This document shows, piece after piece, positions 16,960-25,500 of a stretch of DNA of 64,000 nt (positions within the stretch are counted from its first letter, which is position 1; every line of letters begins with the position of its first letter). The DNA comes from Galliscardovia ingluviei (GTDB lineage Bacteria; Actinomycetota; Actinomycetes; Actinomycetales; Bifidobacteriaceae). The stretch is from contig NZ_BMDH01000001.1 of assembly GCF_014635685.1 (NCBI RefSeq), forward strand, positions 558,001-622,000, read 5' to 3'. A model generated the notes under the pieces. It was given only the letters and a program-made list of their open reading frames with translations, did no database searches and had not been told where the DNA came from. The position numbers and the translations under genes were made by a program.

Positions 16960-18699
16960 TCACTCACCATCATCGATAGCTTTGAGGCGTTGGTAGCGAG
17001 GATTAGTCGCTTGTAGATACTCAGGGGAACCTTGCATCTCAAGCTGACCATCCTCAATAAAGAGCACTCGGTCTACTGCCTCAATACCTTGCAAATGGTG
17101 TGTGATCCAGATAAGCGTTTTATCCTGCAACTCATGCATAAATGTGTGCAGCACAGCCTGTTCAGTAATAGGATCAAGACCTACCGTTGGCTCATCGAGA
17201 ATGATAATAGGCGTATTTTGCAAGAGAATACGGGCCAGAGCCAAGCGATGACGCTCACCACCGGAAAAACGTAATCCAGCTTCATCAACAATAGTTGCTA
17301 ACCCGTCAGGCAACTGTTCAACCATGGATTTAAGTCCTACACGTTGCAAAACATCCCAGACTTCTTCAACACTGGCTTGTTCATTGCCCAGCCGAATATT
17401 ATTCAAAATTGTGGTATTGAATAAATACGGCTCTTGCTGAATAACACCAATATATTGTGAAATTGTGGATTGCAGATGATGCACTGGTACGCCACCGAGC
17501 AAAACTGTTCCATCACTAGGTATAAGGTCTCCTCGTAGCAGACTTGCTAAAGTACTTTTACCTGAGCCGCTCCGCCCGAGAATTGCCACCTTTTCTCCAG
17601 CGTGAATAGTTACACTCAAATGATTAAGTACGTCCTTTGTCTCATACCTAAAGGTTAGATCTTGGATATCAAACTGCAAAGGTTGCGAAGGGGTCTCATG
17701 CCAAGTTTGCTCTTCAGTCTCTTCAGGAAGCGCATTCAATCGCTCAATAGAATCAGCATAGGTATTCGTTTCTTGACTTGCAGCAGATAACCCAGCAAAA
17801 GCATCAACTAGTGGGAAAATCGAAAGGACAAATGCTGCAATCCAATTGGCAGCCCCTCCATGATTGCCAATAAATTGAGTGCTGCACCATACCAACGTGA
17901 GTAGTGCTAAAAGTCCAAATGCATATTGGAATAGCAAATCACGTAAGTGGTTAAACTTACGCATGGATGATTGCACACGAGAGAGCTTATCTTGGGACTG
18001 TTCATGAAGTGCAACATACTCTTGACCACGCTGGCTGAAAATCCAATCAGCAATACCCAACACGTTATCAGTTAAATCAGTATACAGATCGTTCTTTAAC
18101 GTTTTCTCTTTACTTTGGCGTGCGCCATTAACAATAATAGACCACAATGGCATAGCCAAAAGAATTAATAGGAAATACAGTGCCACAAGCAGTGCATAAC
18201 CCAAAGAAAAACAGCCGAGACCAATCACAATAACAACATAAAGCAGCCAGGCAATCAGCGTGGGGAAGATGCTACGAAGATACAAGTTTTGAATATGGTT
18301 AATATCTTCTGACAACAGTCCCATCACATCACCAAGACGATACTTACGCTTGAAGAAAATAGCGTCTTGCTCAACCGCTTTATACAACTTAACGCGAAGA
18401 TGCGAGGTCATACGCAAAACCCAATTATGGCTTACCAATCGCTCTACATAGCGAAATACAGGGCGACCGATACCAAAAGCTCGCGTCAATACGATAGGCA
18501 CATACACTAACAAAATATTCTCTGGCAAAGACGCTGATTTACTAATCAAATAACCAGAATTAAACATCAAAGCACCAGCACAGAAGAATGTGCAAAAGCC
18601 CAAGAAGATAGCAAGTGCTAGTGTCCAACGATACTGCTTAAAGAACGGCTTTACCCAGCTATCATGTGCCAACTGTTGAAATAGAGGTATATTATTCAT
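16960..18699 (-). CDS. cydC: Thiol/heme-linked ABC exporter subunit CydC
   Basis: A 579-residue half-transporter: an N-terminal six-helix permease domain, then an ATPase domain with Walker A LGRSGSGKST, signature LRFSGGERHRLALAR and Walker B IIILDEPTVGLD. CydDC exports glutathione or cysteine and is required to assemble the heme-containing cytochrome bd oxidase. The ATG at 18699 overlaps the cydD stop codon by eight bases, giving translational coupling; an in-frame ATG at 18720 would overlap further and has no better ribosome binding site. Last gene of the cydABDC operon. CydC versus CydD naming follows similarity to the E. coli subunits and is reversed in some species. Confidence 0.88.
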   Translation of the reverse strand: MNNIPLFQQLAHDSWVKPFFKQYRWTLALAIFLGFCTFFCAGALMFNSGYLISKSASLPENILLVYVPIVLTRAFGIGRPVFRYVERLVSHNWVLRMTSHLRVKLYKAVEQDAIFFKRKYRLGDVMGLLSEDINHIQNLYLRSIFPTLIAWLLYVVIVIGLGCFSLGYALLVALYFLLILLAMPLWSIIVNGARQSKEKTLKNDLYTDLTDNVLGIADWIFSQRGQEYVALHEQSQDKLSRVQSSMRKFNHLRDLLFQYAFGLLALLTLVWCSTQFIGNHGGAANWIAAFVLSIFPLVDAFAGLSAASQETNTYADSIERLNALPEETEEQTWHETPSQPLQFDIQDLTFRYETKDVLNHLSVTIHAGEKVAILGRSGSGKSTLASLLRGDLIPSDGTVLLGGVPVHHLQSTISQYIGVIQQEPYLFNTTILNNIRLGNEQASVEEVWDVLQRVGLKSMVEQLPDGLATIVDEAGLRFSGGERHRLALARILLQNTPIIILDEPTVGLDPITEQAVLHTFMHELQDKTLIWITHHLQGIEAVDRVLFIEDGQLEMQGSPEYLQATNPRYQRLKAIDDGE

Positions 18700-20413
18700 G
18701 AATTGATGACCCCATTTCATGCTTCAAACGGTATAACGCTCCGTGGCGCGCCATAAGATCCTCATACGCACCAACTTCAACTACTTTGCCGTGCTCTAAC
18801 ACAACAATGGTGTCCATTTGGCGTAGCCAATGCAAACGATGCGTAGCAAATAACACCAAATGATGCTCCATAAGTGGCACCATACGCTGCTTGAGCTCAA
18901 GCTCAGTTTCAATATCGAGATGTGCTGTTGGCTCATCAAAAATGTAGACAGTGCGCTCTTGATCAAGATAGGCTCTTGCCAATGCGACACGCTGCGCCTG
19001 ACCGCCGCTTAGTGCTCGTGAGCCATTGCCAATACGCGTGTCTAGGCCTTGAGGAAGTTCTGCAATAACATCATCTAAACCAACAACATGTGCAGCTTGC
19101 ATGATTTGCTCATCAGTGGCATCTGGCGTATAGAAGGCGATGTTATCGCGTAGTGTTGCCTCAAAAATATAAGGTTGCTGAGGAATATACGCTAATTGCT
19201 TGCGCCACGCATCCTGATTAAGATTTGCCACAGGCTTACCATCGATGCGAATACTGCCTTGGGCAATAGGCAAAAAACCGCTGAGCACATTCATTAACGT
19301 TGATTTGCCAGACCCGCTCATACCGATAATACCAACTTTTTGCATACCTTTGAACTGCAAAGATGTCGGTTGTAAGAATTGCTTACCGTCATAGTCGACA
19401 GTGATATTATCGAGCTCGAGAGTGCTGTGCTCATTCCATGGAGCGATAGTAATTTGCTCGCCACGGATTGAAGGCTCATTGATAATACGATCAATAGCCT
19501 GCATCGCATTTTTACCATCAAGCGTTGCATGGTAGTCACTGGCAAAATTACGTACTGGCAGGAAATACTCCGGAGCAAGCACCAGAATGGATAATGCAGG
19601 GAACAGCAAAATATGTCCATTGAGCAAGCGTAAGCCGAGAAATACTGCAACAATAGCAATAGACAGAGTAGTAAAGAAATCAAGTGCAAACGTAGAAAGA
19701 ATACCAATACGAAGCGTGCTCATCGTAGTTTTACGGAATTGCTCACTCGTTTTGAAAATACTACTTGCATAGCGTTTCGATAAACCAAAGAAGCGCAAAG
19801 TATCAATACCACGCAGAGAATCTAAGAAGTGGTTAGATAACACTTGATAGGACTTATACTGGCGATCAGCTTTTGCTTGTGCAGCATATCCCAAAATAAT
19901 CATGAAGATAATAATAAGTGGGAAAACAAGGAGCAAAATAAGCCCTGAACGCCAATCGAACCAGAATACAACAACCAAGATAAGCCAAGGGGTTACAGAC
20001 ATATTAATCATCTTGCTTAAAATAAGATGAATATAGTTCTCCACTAATCCGATGCCATCCAAAGCCATGGTAATTACATTGCCAGAGCCTTGTTGCTGCA
20101 CAATATGAGGACCCGCATCAAAGAGCTTTTCAAGCAGTTTGCGTCGCAGAGTGTGTGATTGCTCCGATGCAAATGTATCTAGCTTTCTATCCTTGATATA
20201 TGTAATGAGATGGCGGCTTGCAAAGCATATCGCAAAAATTAAAATAGCAACTTTTTGATCGCCTAATGATTGCCCTTCCCACAAGCCTGTAATGGCACTA
20301 CTTAACATAGTCGCTTGTCCAATAATAAAGATTGCTTGTAGGACATCAAGCCCTGCAAGCAATCCCATTAATGATCTAATACCGGACAAGCGTAAAATCG
20401 CTTTATCGAGCAT
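18692..20413 (-). CDS. cydD: ABC exporter subunit CydD (cytochrome bd assembly)
   Basis: A 573-residue ABC half-exporter, the partner of CydC. The permease domain occupies roughly residues 1-310; the ATPase domain has Walker A IGMSGSGKST, signature LSGGQAQRVALARA and Walker B VYIFDEPTAHLD. It starts 11 nt after the cydB stop, with aaagga upstream, and overlaps cydC. Position immediately after cydAB is the layout seen in Firmicutes and actinobacteria. Confidence 0.88.
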   Translation of the reverse strand: MLDKAILRLSGIRSLMGLLAGLDVLQAIFIIGQATMLSSAITGLWEGQSLGDQKVAILIFAICFASRHLITYIKDRKLDTFASEQSHTLRRKLLEKLFDAGPHIVQQQGSGNVITMALDGIGLVENYIHLILSKMINMSVTPWLILVVVFWFDWRSGLILLLVFPLIIIFMIILGYAAQAKADRQYKSYQVLSNHFLDSLRGIDTLRFFGLSKRYASSIFKTSEQFRKTTMSTLRIGILSTFALDFFTTLSIAIVAVFLGLRLLNGHILLFPALSILVLAPEYFLPVRNFASDYHATLDGKNAMQAIDRIINEPSIRGEQITIAPWNEHSTLELDNITVDYDGKQFLQPTSLQFKGMQKVGIIGMSGSGKSTLMNVLSGFLPIAQGSIRIDGKPVANLNQDAWRKQLAYIPQQPYIFEATLRDNIAFYTPDATDEQIMQAAHVVGLDDVIAELPQGLDTRIGNGSRALSGGQAQRVALARAYLDQERTVYIFDEPTAHLDIETELELKQRMVPLMEHHLVLFATHRLHWLRQMDTIVVLEHGKVVEVGAYEDLMARHGALYRLKHEMGSSIHE

Positions 20414-20424
20414 TATGTGTTCCT

Positions 20425-21447
20425 TTAGTATCCTTCAGACGCTCCCACTGCAGGCAATGTAATGCGCTTCCTAAAGATATAGTATGACCAAGCCGTGTAG
20501 GCAAGGACAAACGGCACCAAAGTGATAGCCACAATTGACATTACCGTAAGAGTATATGGCGTGGATGAAGAGTTCTCAATGAGCAAATCGTATGCTGGAT
20601 CAATAGAGCTGATCATCACGCGTGGGAATAGACCTTGGAAGAGTAACACAACCACGGCCACAAGTGTCAAGCCACTTGCTAAGAATGCCGTAAGCTCAGC
20701 ACCCTTAAACGATGCCACATGAGCTAATACAGTCAGTGCCACAATAACAACCAAGAGTGCCAAAGTTCCTACAGGGTGGACTTGGATAAAGTCAGTCTGG
20801 AAGATCAGCAGAAGAGCAAATACCACCAAGCCTACATAGAGTACCCAGTAAGCAAGCTGTGCATAGTTACGAGCACGCTCACGGATAGCTCCAGAAGTCT
20901 TTAATGCGATAAAGTTCAATCCATGCAGATAGGTGAGCAATACCATAGCAATGCCACCAACAACGGAGAACACATTAATGTAATCCGTGAAGTGAGCAGT
21001 CATATTGCCATCCTTACCAATTGGCATACCTTGAATCATGCTGATGAACATCACACCAAGGAAGAATGGAACCATAAATGAACCAATAGTTAGAGTCCAA
21101 TTCCAGATATTCTTCTGATGTGCTGGCACGCGACTACGGAATTCGAAAGAAACACCGCGAATAATCAAGCCGACCAAAATGAAGAACAAAATCAAATAGT
21201 ATCCACTAAACAGTGTGGAGTACCAATATGGGAAAGATGCAAACATGGCGCCACCTGCAGTGAGCAACCAAACTTCATTACCATCCCAAACTGGCCCAAT
21301 AGTGTGGACGATTTGATCTTTTTCTCGCTCATTATGTGCCAGCGTCTGTACAGACATACCAACACCATAATCAAAGCCCTCTAGGAAGAAGAAGCCTGAA
21401 AACAGCAAACCAATAAGGAAGAACCAGAAGAACTGTAGTGCCGTCAT
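20425..21447 (-). CDS. cydB: Cytochrome bd quinol oxidase subunit II
   Basis: A 340-residue integral membrane protein with about eight to nine spans. The N-terminal FWFFLIGLLFSGFFFLEGFDYG and the following WDGNEVWLLTAGGAMFASFP are the CydB signature. CydB stabilises CydA and contributes to the oxygen and proton paths. Its ATG directly abuts the cydA stop codon (TAAATG) and a strong aggagg lies within the end of cydA, so the two subunits are tightly coupled. Confidence 0.95.
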   Translation of the reverse strand: MTALQFFWFFLIGLLFSGFFFLEGFDYGVGMSVQTLAHNEREKDQIVHTIGPVWDGNEVWLLTAGGAMFASFPYWYSTLFSGYYLILFFILVGLIIRGVSFEFRSRVPAHQKNIWNWTLTIGSFMVPFFLGVMFISMIQGMPIGKDGNMTAHFTDYINVFSVVGGIAMVLLTYLHGLNFIALKTSGAIRERARNYAQLAYWVLYVGLVVFALLLIFQTDFIQVHPVGTLALLVVIVALTVLAHVASFKGAELTAFLASGLTLVAVVVLLFQGLFPRVMISSIDPAYDLLIENSSSTPYTLTVMSIVAITLVPFVLAYTAWSYYIFRKRITLPAVGASEGY

Positions 21448-22887
21448 TTAGAACACCTCCTTGGCGAATGGGTCTACAGCAGTCGCATTAGCTGCCTTGA
21501 CTTGCTGCGCTTCGAAGCTTGGACCCTTCTTCAATTCTCGAATAACCAATCCAACCATAGTTACTGCAAGTCCAGTAAACAGCAAGAAGTATACGGTGTT
21601 GGAGAACAGGAGTGAAGCTACAGAAACGTTTGGAGACACACTCTGCTCAATGGTAAAGAGACCATATACTGTCCAAGGATAACGTCCAAGCTCAGTCACG
21701 AGCCAACCACAAGTATTTGCCAAGAATGGGGCAAAAGTGCACAGGCCAAGCACCCATAGCATCCACTTCTTGGTATAGAGTATTTGTTTCTTTTTGCGGG
21801 TAAAGAAGAGCCCAAACGCGGCAACAAGGAACATCAATACACCAAAGCCTGCCATAATTCTGAAGCTGTAGAAGAGTGTATTGACCATTGGGTAGTAGTT
21901 TTGCTCACCAAACTTATCCTTGAACTGCTCGTTCAGTTCTTTATTAGCCGTATCCATACCTTTTACAGCACCTGATGGCTTGTTGTAGGAAAGAATACTC
22001 AGCATATATGGAATTTCAATGCCGAAGACCTGCTCATGCTTTGCTTCATCTGCCCAAGCAATGAGTGCCCAAGCTGCAGGATCGCCAGAATCCTTGTAAT
22101 CGCCTTCCATCGCAGCAAATTTCATAGGCTGATCTTCGATCAAAGACTTCATCTGCAAGTCACCAACGCCCATAAGAGCAATAGAACTAATGAGCGTTAC
22201 TACCAAGCCAAGGCGAATAGACTTCTTGAATACTGCAGTATCAGATTCGGTAAGCTTTTGTGGTTTAAGCAGCTTAAATGCAGACATTCCAGCAATGAGA
22301 ATGCCACCCATAGTGAATGCGCCCGTAATAACGTGTCCATACTCGTAGAAGAACTGAGTATTGGTAATGAGTGCAAAGAAGTCAGTCATTTCAGCGCGAC
22401 CATTGCGCACTTCATAACCAACTGGGTGCTGCATAAAGCTGTTTGCGATCAAAATCCATGCAGCAGACATCAATGAGCCGATGGAGACCAGCCAGATGAA
22501 TGTCAAGTGCAGTTTTGGACCGATCTTCTTATTCTCCCAAGTGAACATCCACAAACCGAGGAATGTGGATTCCATGAAGAAGGCAAGCAGTGCCTCTACT
22601 GCCAGAGGTGCACCGAAGATATCGCCTACGAAGCGTGAGTAATCAGACCAGTTCATACCAAACTGGAATTCCTGAATAATACCGGTTACCACACCAACGG
22701 CGAAGCTTAAGAGCATAATTCGACCCCAAAAGCGGGTCATTTTCTTGTAGACATCTTTTTTCGTCGCTACATAGAGCGATTCCATAATTGCTACGATAAA
22801 GCAGGTTCCAATAGTAAATGGTACGAAGAAGAAATGGAACACAGTAGTCATAGCAAATTGGAAGCGCGCTAACGCTGTTATAGTCAT
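21448..22887 (-). CDS. cydA: Cytochrome bd quinol oxidase subunit I
   Basis: A 479-residue oxidase subunit that oxidises quinol and reduces oxygen to water. His18 (in TTVFHFFFVP) and His185 (in YEYGHVITG) match the heme ligands His19 and His186 of E. coli; Glu98 and Glu106 in the AVEALLAFFMES segment match the conserved acidic pair. The quinol-binding Q loop (GDLQMKSLIEDQPMKFAAME) is present, but the protein lacks the long Q-loop insert of the E. coli form, as in Gram-positive bacteria. ELGRYPWTVYG is the usual C-terminal block, with Tyr in place of Gln in GRQPW. First gene of cydABDC; ggaggg lies before the start. Heme is required, and no heme genes are in the window. Confidence 0.95.
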   Translation of the reverse strand: MTITALARFQFAMTTVFHFFFVPFTIGTCFIVAIMESLYVATKKDVYKKMTRFWGRIMLLSFAVGVVTGIIQEFQFGMNWSDYSRFVGDIFGAPLAVEALLAFFMESTFLGLWMFTWENKKIGPKLHLTFIWLVSIGSLMSAAWILIANSFMQHPVGYEVRNGRAEMTDFFALITNTQFFYEYGHVITGAFTMGGILIAGMSAFKLLKPQKLTESDTAVFKKSIRLGLVVTLISSIALMGVGDLQMKSLIEDQPMKFAAMEGDYKDSGDPAAWALIAWADEAKHEQVFGIEIPYMLSILSYNKPSGAVKGMDTANKELNEQFKDKFGEQNYYPMVNTLFYSFRIMAGFGVLMFLVAAFGLFFTRKKKQILYTKKWMLWVLGLCTFAPFLANTCGWLVTELGRYPWTVYGLFTIEQSVSPNVSVASLLFSNTVYFLLFTGLAVTMVGLVIRELKKGPSFEAQQVKAANATAVDPFAKEVF

Positions 22888-23002
22888 GAGATCCCCTCCA
22901 ATATGTCCATGACAGTCACGTTCGTTGAATAACTATTGGTGTTATCACTCAACATGAACACATGCATAGTCATTCCTCACTTGATAGACTGCTGTTGAAC
23001 GG

Positions 23003-23032
23003 TGTATACAAGAGCAATGTTCACTTTTTCAA
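23003..23032 (-). promoter_or_regulatory. Probable cydABDC promoter
   Basis: On the minus strand TTGAAA (23027-23032) and TATACA (23003-23008) are 18 bp apart, about 115 nt upstream of cydA. The resulting leader of roughly 105 nt is long and could hold regulation; I see no named riboswitch in it. TGTGA and GTGA half-sites lie around the promoter, but no full CRP/FNR palindrome. Confidence 0.5.
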
Positions 23033-23122
23033 GAAAACTTCACAATTGTAAGTTGGTGCTAAATATACTCCTGTCACTTACAAATTTCAAAGAACAACGC
23101 TAGTAAAAATGAAAAAAGAGAG

Positions 23123-23163
23123 AGAAAAATGAGATTCGGAGGTACAATATGCACCCCCGAATC
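23123..23163 (-). terminator. Terminator of sepH
   Basis: GATTCGG (23133-23139) pairs with CCGAATC (23157-23163), with three more inner pairs after one mismatch. On the minus strand the stem is followed by a T-rich run (complement of the A-rich 23111-23129). Confidence 0.7.
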
Positions 23164-23193
23164 AATAGCAAAAGGATATTTTGGAAAGAAATT

Positions 23194-24483
23194 TCACTCT
23201 CCGAATAAAATTTCATCCCAACTTGGCACAGCACTTCTTCTCGGTTTGCGCGACTTCGATTCTGAATTATGAGTAGAAGATGATGCATCTGAGTTTGAAG
23301 AACTCTGCTCAGTTATGTTACTCATACCACTTGTTTGCTTAGAAGGAGCAGTATGCTCCTGTGAATTAGAGCGCTCACCGGCTGCTGCTGTGCTGTTTTG
23401 TGCTTGTGTTGCAGTAGCAGATGAGATATTCGTAATACTAGGCTGATGATGAGCTTCATCACTTTGTTCAGGCTGCTCAGTAGAAGCATCTTGAGACTGT
23501 GCAACATTGCTTCGTAATTGGAATGGATTCACATACTCAGTCGTTGGTGTTGAGACAGAAGTTGATAGCTGTTGTTCGTCAGCAGATGACTGAGTAGTGT
23601 GTTGTGCGGCGATGTTTGTTGTACCTGTCCCGTAAACCCATGAATCTGCACTACGAGAGGAAACTGGTTGCACACTGTTTTTGTTGCTCTCATGGTCGGC
23701 AGGAACTCCTAATGGTGCATCCGCTACCGGTGTGTTCAATTGCTGAGAATCGAATGCTGACTGCGAAGTTTGAGCGTATGAAGATGATTGCGCCGTAGTC
23801 GACAATGATGTCTGTTGCTGCGTTTGCTGACTAGTAGTATTTTCAAATAAATCAGTCATCTGAGCAGTCTCAAGCTCAAAATGGTCTAAATCAGCGCGAG
23901 CGATGCGCAATAATCTGCCACCTGTCGTATTCAGCGGTGTCACTGTGTTGTCGTGCAGATTCCATGACCACTGTGCACGAATTGTCTGCCCGGATAGGGT
24001 AAAGCTGCCCTCAATCTGCCATGGATTATGTCCTTGGCGTGTTGTTTTCCATTGCACGGCACTCATAGGAATATTAACTGTGTCTAGAGAAGCAGCAAGC
24101 ACATCACGCACAGTACGGTGACGAAGCGATCCAGGAGCAGGTGCTACGAGGAACTGATCAAGAGCATATTTCTTTTCAGTCTCTACTGGTTTGGCAAAGC
24201 GACGCACCAATGCCTCGCTAATAGCAAAATGTTGAGCAATATTTGCAATATCATCACCTGCACGCACCATTGCTTGAATAGTAGAGATAGGAATAGAAGA
24301 TCGCGTGACACCACGTGTTGGCTCATTGTTTTCTTCACGAATTTGTTTACTCGCTAAAATGCCTTGTTCGAGCCTGTCATCAATAATAACTCGGAAGTTT
24401 TGACCATGAGCTTCAAAGATTAAATCGCCGTGTTCATCTACGCGTTCAAAGCGTGCAAGAGTAGCTGACTGTGATGTTGTCAT
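23194..24483 (-). CDS. sepH: Septation protein SepH (DUF3071)
   Basis: A 429-residue protein whose N-terminal 200 residues match the actinobacterial SepH domain, including a helix-turn-helix-like segment (IQAMVRAGDDIANIAQHFAI) and a following KYALDQFLVAPAPGS block. The rest, roughly residues 210-415, is low-complexity Ser/Thr/Gln/Ala, ending in a short conserved basic and aromatic motif (RKPRRSAVPSWDEILFG). In Streptomyces SepH binds FtsZ and promotes ring assembly. The ATG at 24483 is chosen because ggagga lies 9 nt upstream and it gives the usual start. Divergent from the DUF4193 gene. Confidence 0.88.
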   Translation of the reverse strand: MTTSQSATLARFERVDEHGDLIFEAHGQNFRVIIDDRLEQGILASKQIREENNEPTRGVTRSSIPISTIQAMVRAGDDIANIAQHFAISEALVRRFAKPVETEKKYALDQFLVAPAPGSLRHRTVRDVLAASLDTVNIPMSAVQWKTTRQGHNPWQIEGSFTLSGQTIRAQWSWNLHDNTVTPLNTTGGRLLRIARADLDHFELETAQMTDLFENTTSQQTQQQTSLSTTAQSSSYAQTSQSAFDSQQLNTPVADAPLGVPADHESNKNSVQPVSSRSADSWVYGTGTTNIAAQHTTQSSADEQQLSTSVSTPTTEYVNPFQLRSNVAQSQDASTEQPEQSDEAHHQPSITNISSATATQAQNSTAAAGERSNSQEHTAPSKQTSGMSNITEQSSSNSDASSSTHNSESKSRKPRRSAVPSWDEILFGE

Positions 24484-24537
24484 GGTGTTTTCCTCCATAA
24501 AAAGTATTTTAGCGCCACCCTGTCCCACGTGTCGTAC

Positions 24538-24565
24538 TTGTCGTGAAAAAGAAATCGTGTATTCT
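24538..24565 (+). promoter_or_regulatory. Probable promoter of the DUF4193-dut unit
   Basis: TTGTCG (24538-24543) and TATTCT (24560-24565) are separated by 16 bp and lie 39 nt before the DUF4193 start. Confidence 0.5.
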
Positions 24566-24604
24566 ATGTGCGCAGATGGTCAATGCTCAAGAAAGGAGCT
24601 GAAC

Positions 24605-24901
24605 ATGGCACAAGATTATGACAGCCCAAGAACCAAAGATGATGACGAAGACTCCATCCAGGCTCTTGGTGGTGGTTCACGTCAAAATTCGTCAAGTGAT
24701 ATTGACGATGATGAGAATGCTATTGCAGAAGATTATGAACTTCCAGGCGCCGATTTGAGCAACGAAGACTTATCCGTCACAGTAATCCCTATGCAGGGTG
24801 ATGAATTCGTATGCTCAGAATGCTTCTTGGTAAAGCATCGTAGTCAACTCGCATATACCACTGAGGATGGGCAGCCAGTATGTGAGGAGTGTGCTGCATA
24901 G
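24605..24901 (+). CDS. DUF4193 small zinc-ribbon-like protein
   Basis: A 98-residue actinobacterial protein of unknown function. The first 60 residues are very acidic (Asp/Glu/Ser), and the C terminus has two Cys-x-x-Cys pairs (CSEC and CEEC), likely one zinc ribbon. An aaggag lies 6 nt before the ATG. The stop codon overlaps the GTG start of dut by one base, so the two are translationally coupled. The same pair is adjacent in many actinobacteria. Confidence 0.88.
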   Translation: MAQDYDSPRTKDDDEDSIQALGGGSRQNSSSDIDDDENAIAEDYELPGADLSNEDLSVTVIPMQGDEFVCSECFLVKHRSQLAYTTEDGQPVCEECAA

Positions 24902-25383
24902 TGGCATACGATGAACAGTACACAGAACCAGAACATATTGAGGTGCTGGTACAGAGTGTAGAGGGTGCTCCGCAAGAATATGCACAGCTTCGTTATGCTC
25001 ACGCTGGCGATGCTGGTGTAGATTTACATTGCCATGGTTCGTTTGATATCAAGCCATTTGAACGAGTACTAGTTCCAACCGGTGTAGCCATTGCATTGCC
25101 TGCAGGCTATGTCGGTTTGGTTCACCCTCGCTCAGGTCTAGCTGCGAAGCAGGGCATCACCGTACTTAATGCTCCAGGAACAATTGATGCTGGTTACCGA
25201 GGAGAAATCAAAGTACCATTAATTAACTTGGATCCTGAGCATACTGTGCATTTTGATGATGGTGATCGTATCGCTCAGCTCGTTATTCAACGCTATGTTG
25301 AAGCACGATTTGTTCCAGCTACACAATTGCCTGGTTCAGACAGGGCTGCACAAGGATTTGGTTCCACTGGAGTACAGGCTTAG
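24901..25383 (+). CDS. dut: Deoxyuridine 5'-triphosphate nucleotidohydrolase
   Basis: A 160-residue trimeric dUTPase that turns dUTP into dUMP, keeping uracil out of DNA and feeding thymidylate synthesis. The five family motifs are visible: [17 protein letters not shown], the uracil-pocket [18 protein letters not shown] and the C-terminal [11 protein letters not shown] take the GTG at 24901, overlapping the previous stop, because this gives the standard N terminus; another GTG at 24889 would add four residues including two cysteines. Confidence 0.93.
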   Translation: MAYDEQYTEPEHIEVLVQSVEGAPQEYAQLRYAHAGDAGVDLHCHGSFDIKPFERVLVPTGVAIALPAGYVGLVHPRSGLAAKQGITVLNAPGTIDAGYRGEIKVPLINLDPEHTVHFDDGDRIAQLVIQRYVEARFVPATQLPGSDRAAQGFGSTGVQA

Positions 25384-25428
25384 TACGGTTTACGTAGGAA
25401 CGCATCAAATCAATTGGCTGAGAACTCA

Positions 25429-25463
25429 TACATGTAAGTAGTGCAATATGCTACTTACATGTA
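25429..25463. repeat. 13-bp perfect inverted repeat before relA
   Basis: TACATGTAAGTAG (25429-25441) and CTACTTACATGTA (25451-25463) form a perfect stem with a 9-nt loop, ending 38 nt before the relA start. No T-run follows. It could end the dut transcript or act in the relA leader. Confidence 0.6.
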
Positions 25464-25500
25464 TTATGGTATGTGCATACGCGCAAGGGTAGGAGGGGCT

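Noticed and set aside
22888-23100. CRP/FNR or Rex operator upstream of cydA
   Set aside because: Only half-sites (TGTGA, GTGA) are present near the promoter; no properly spaced palindrome was found.
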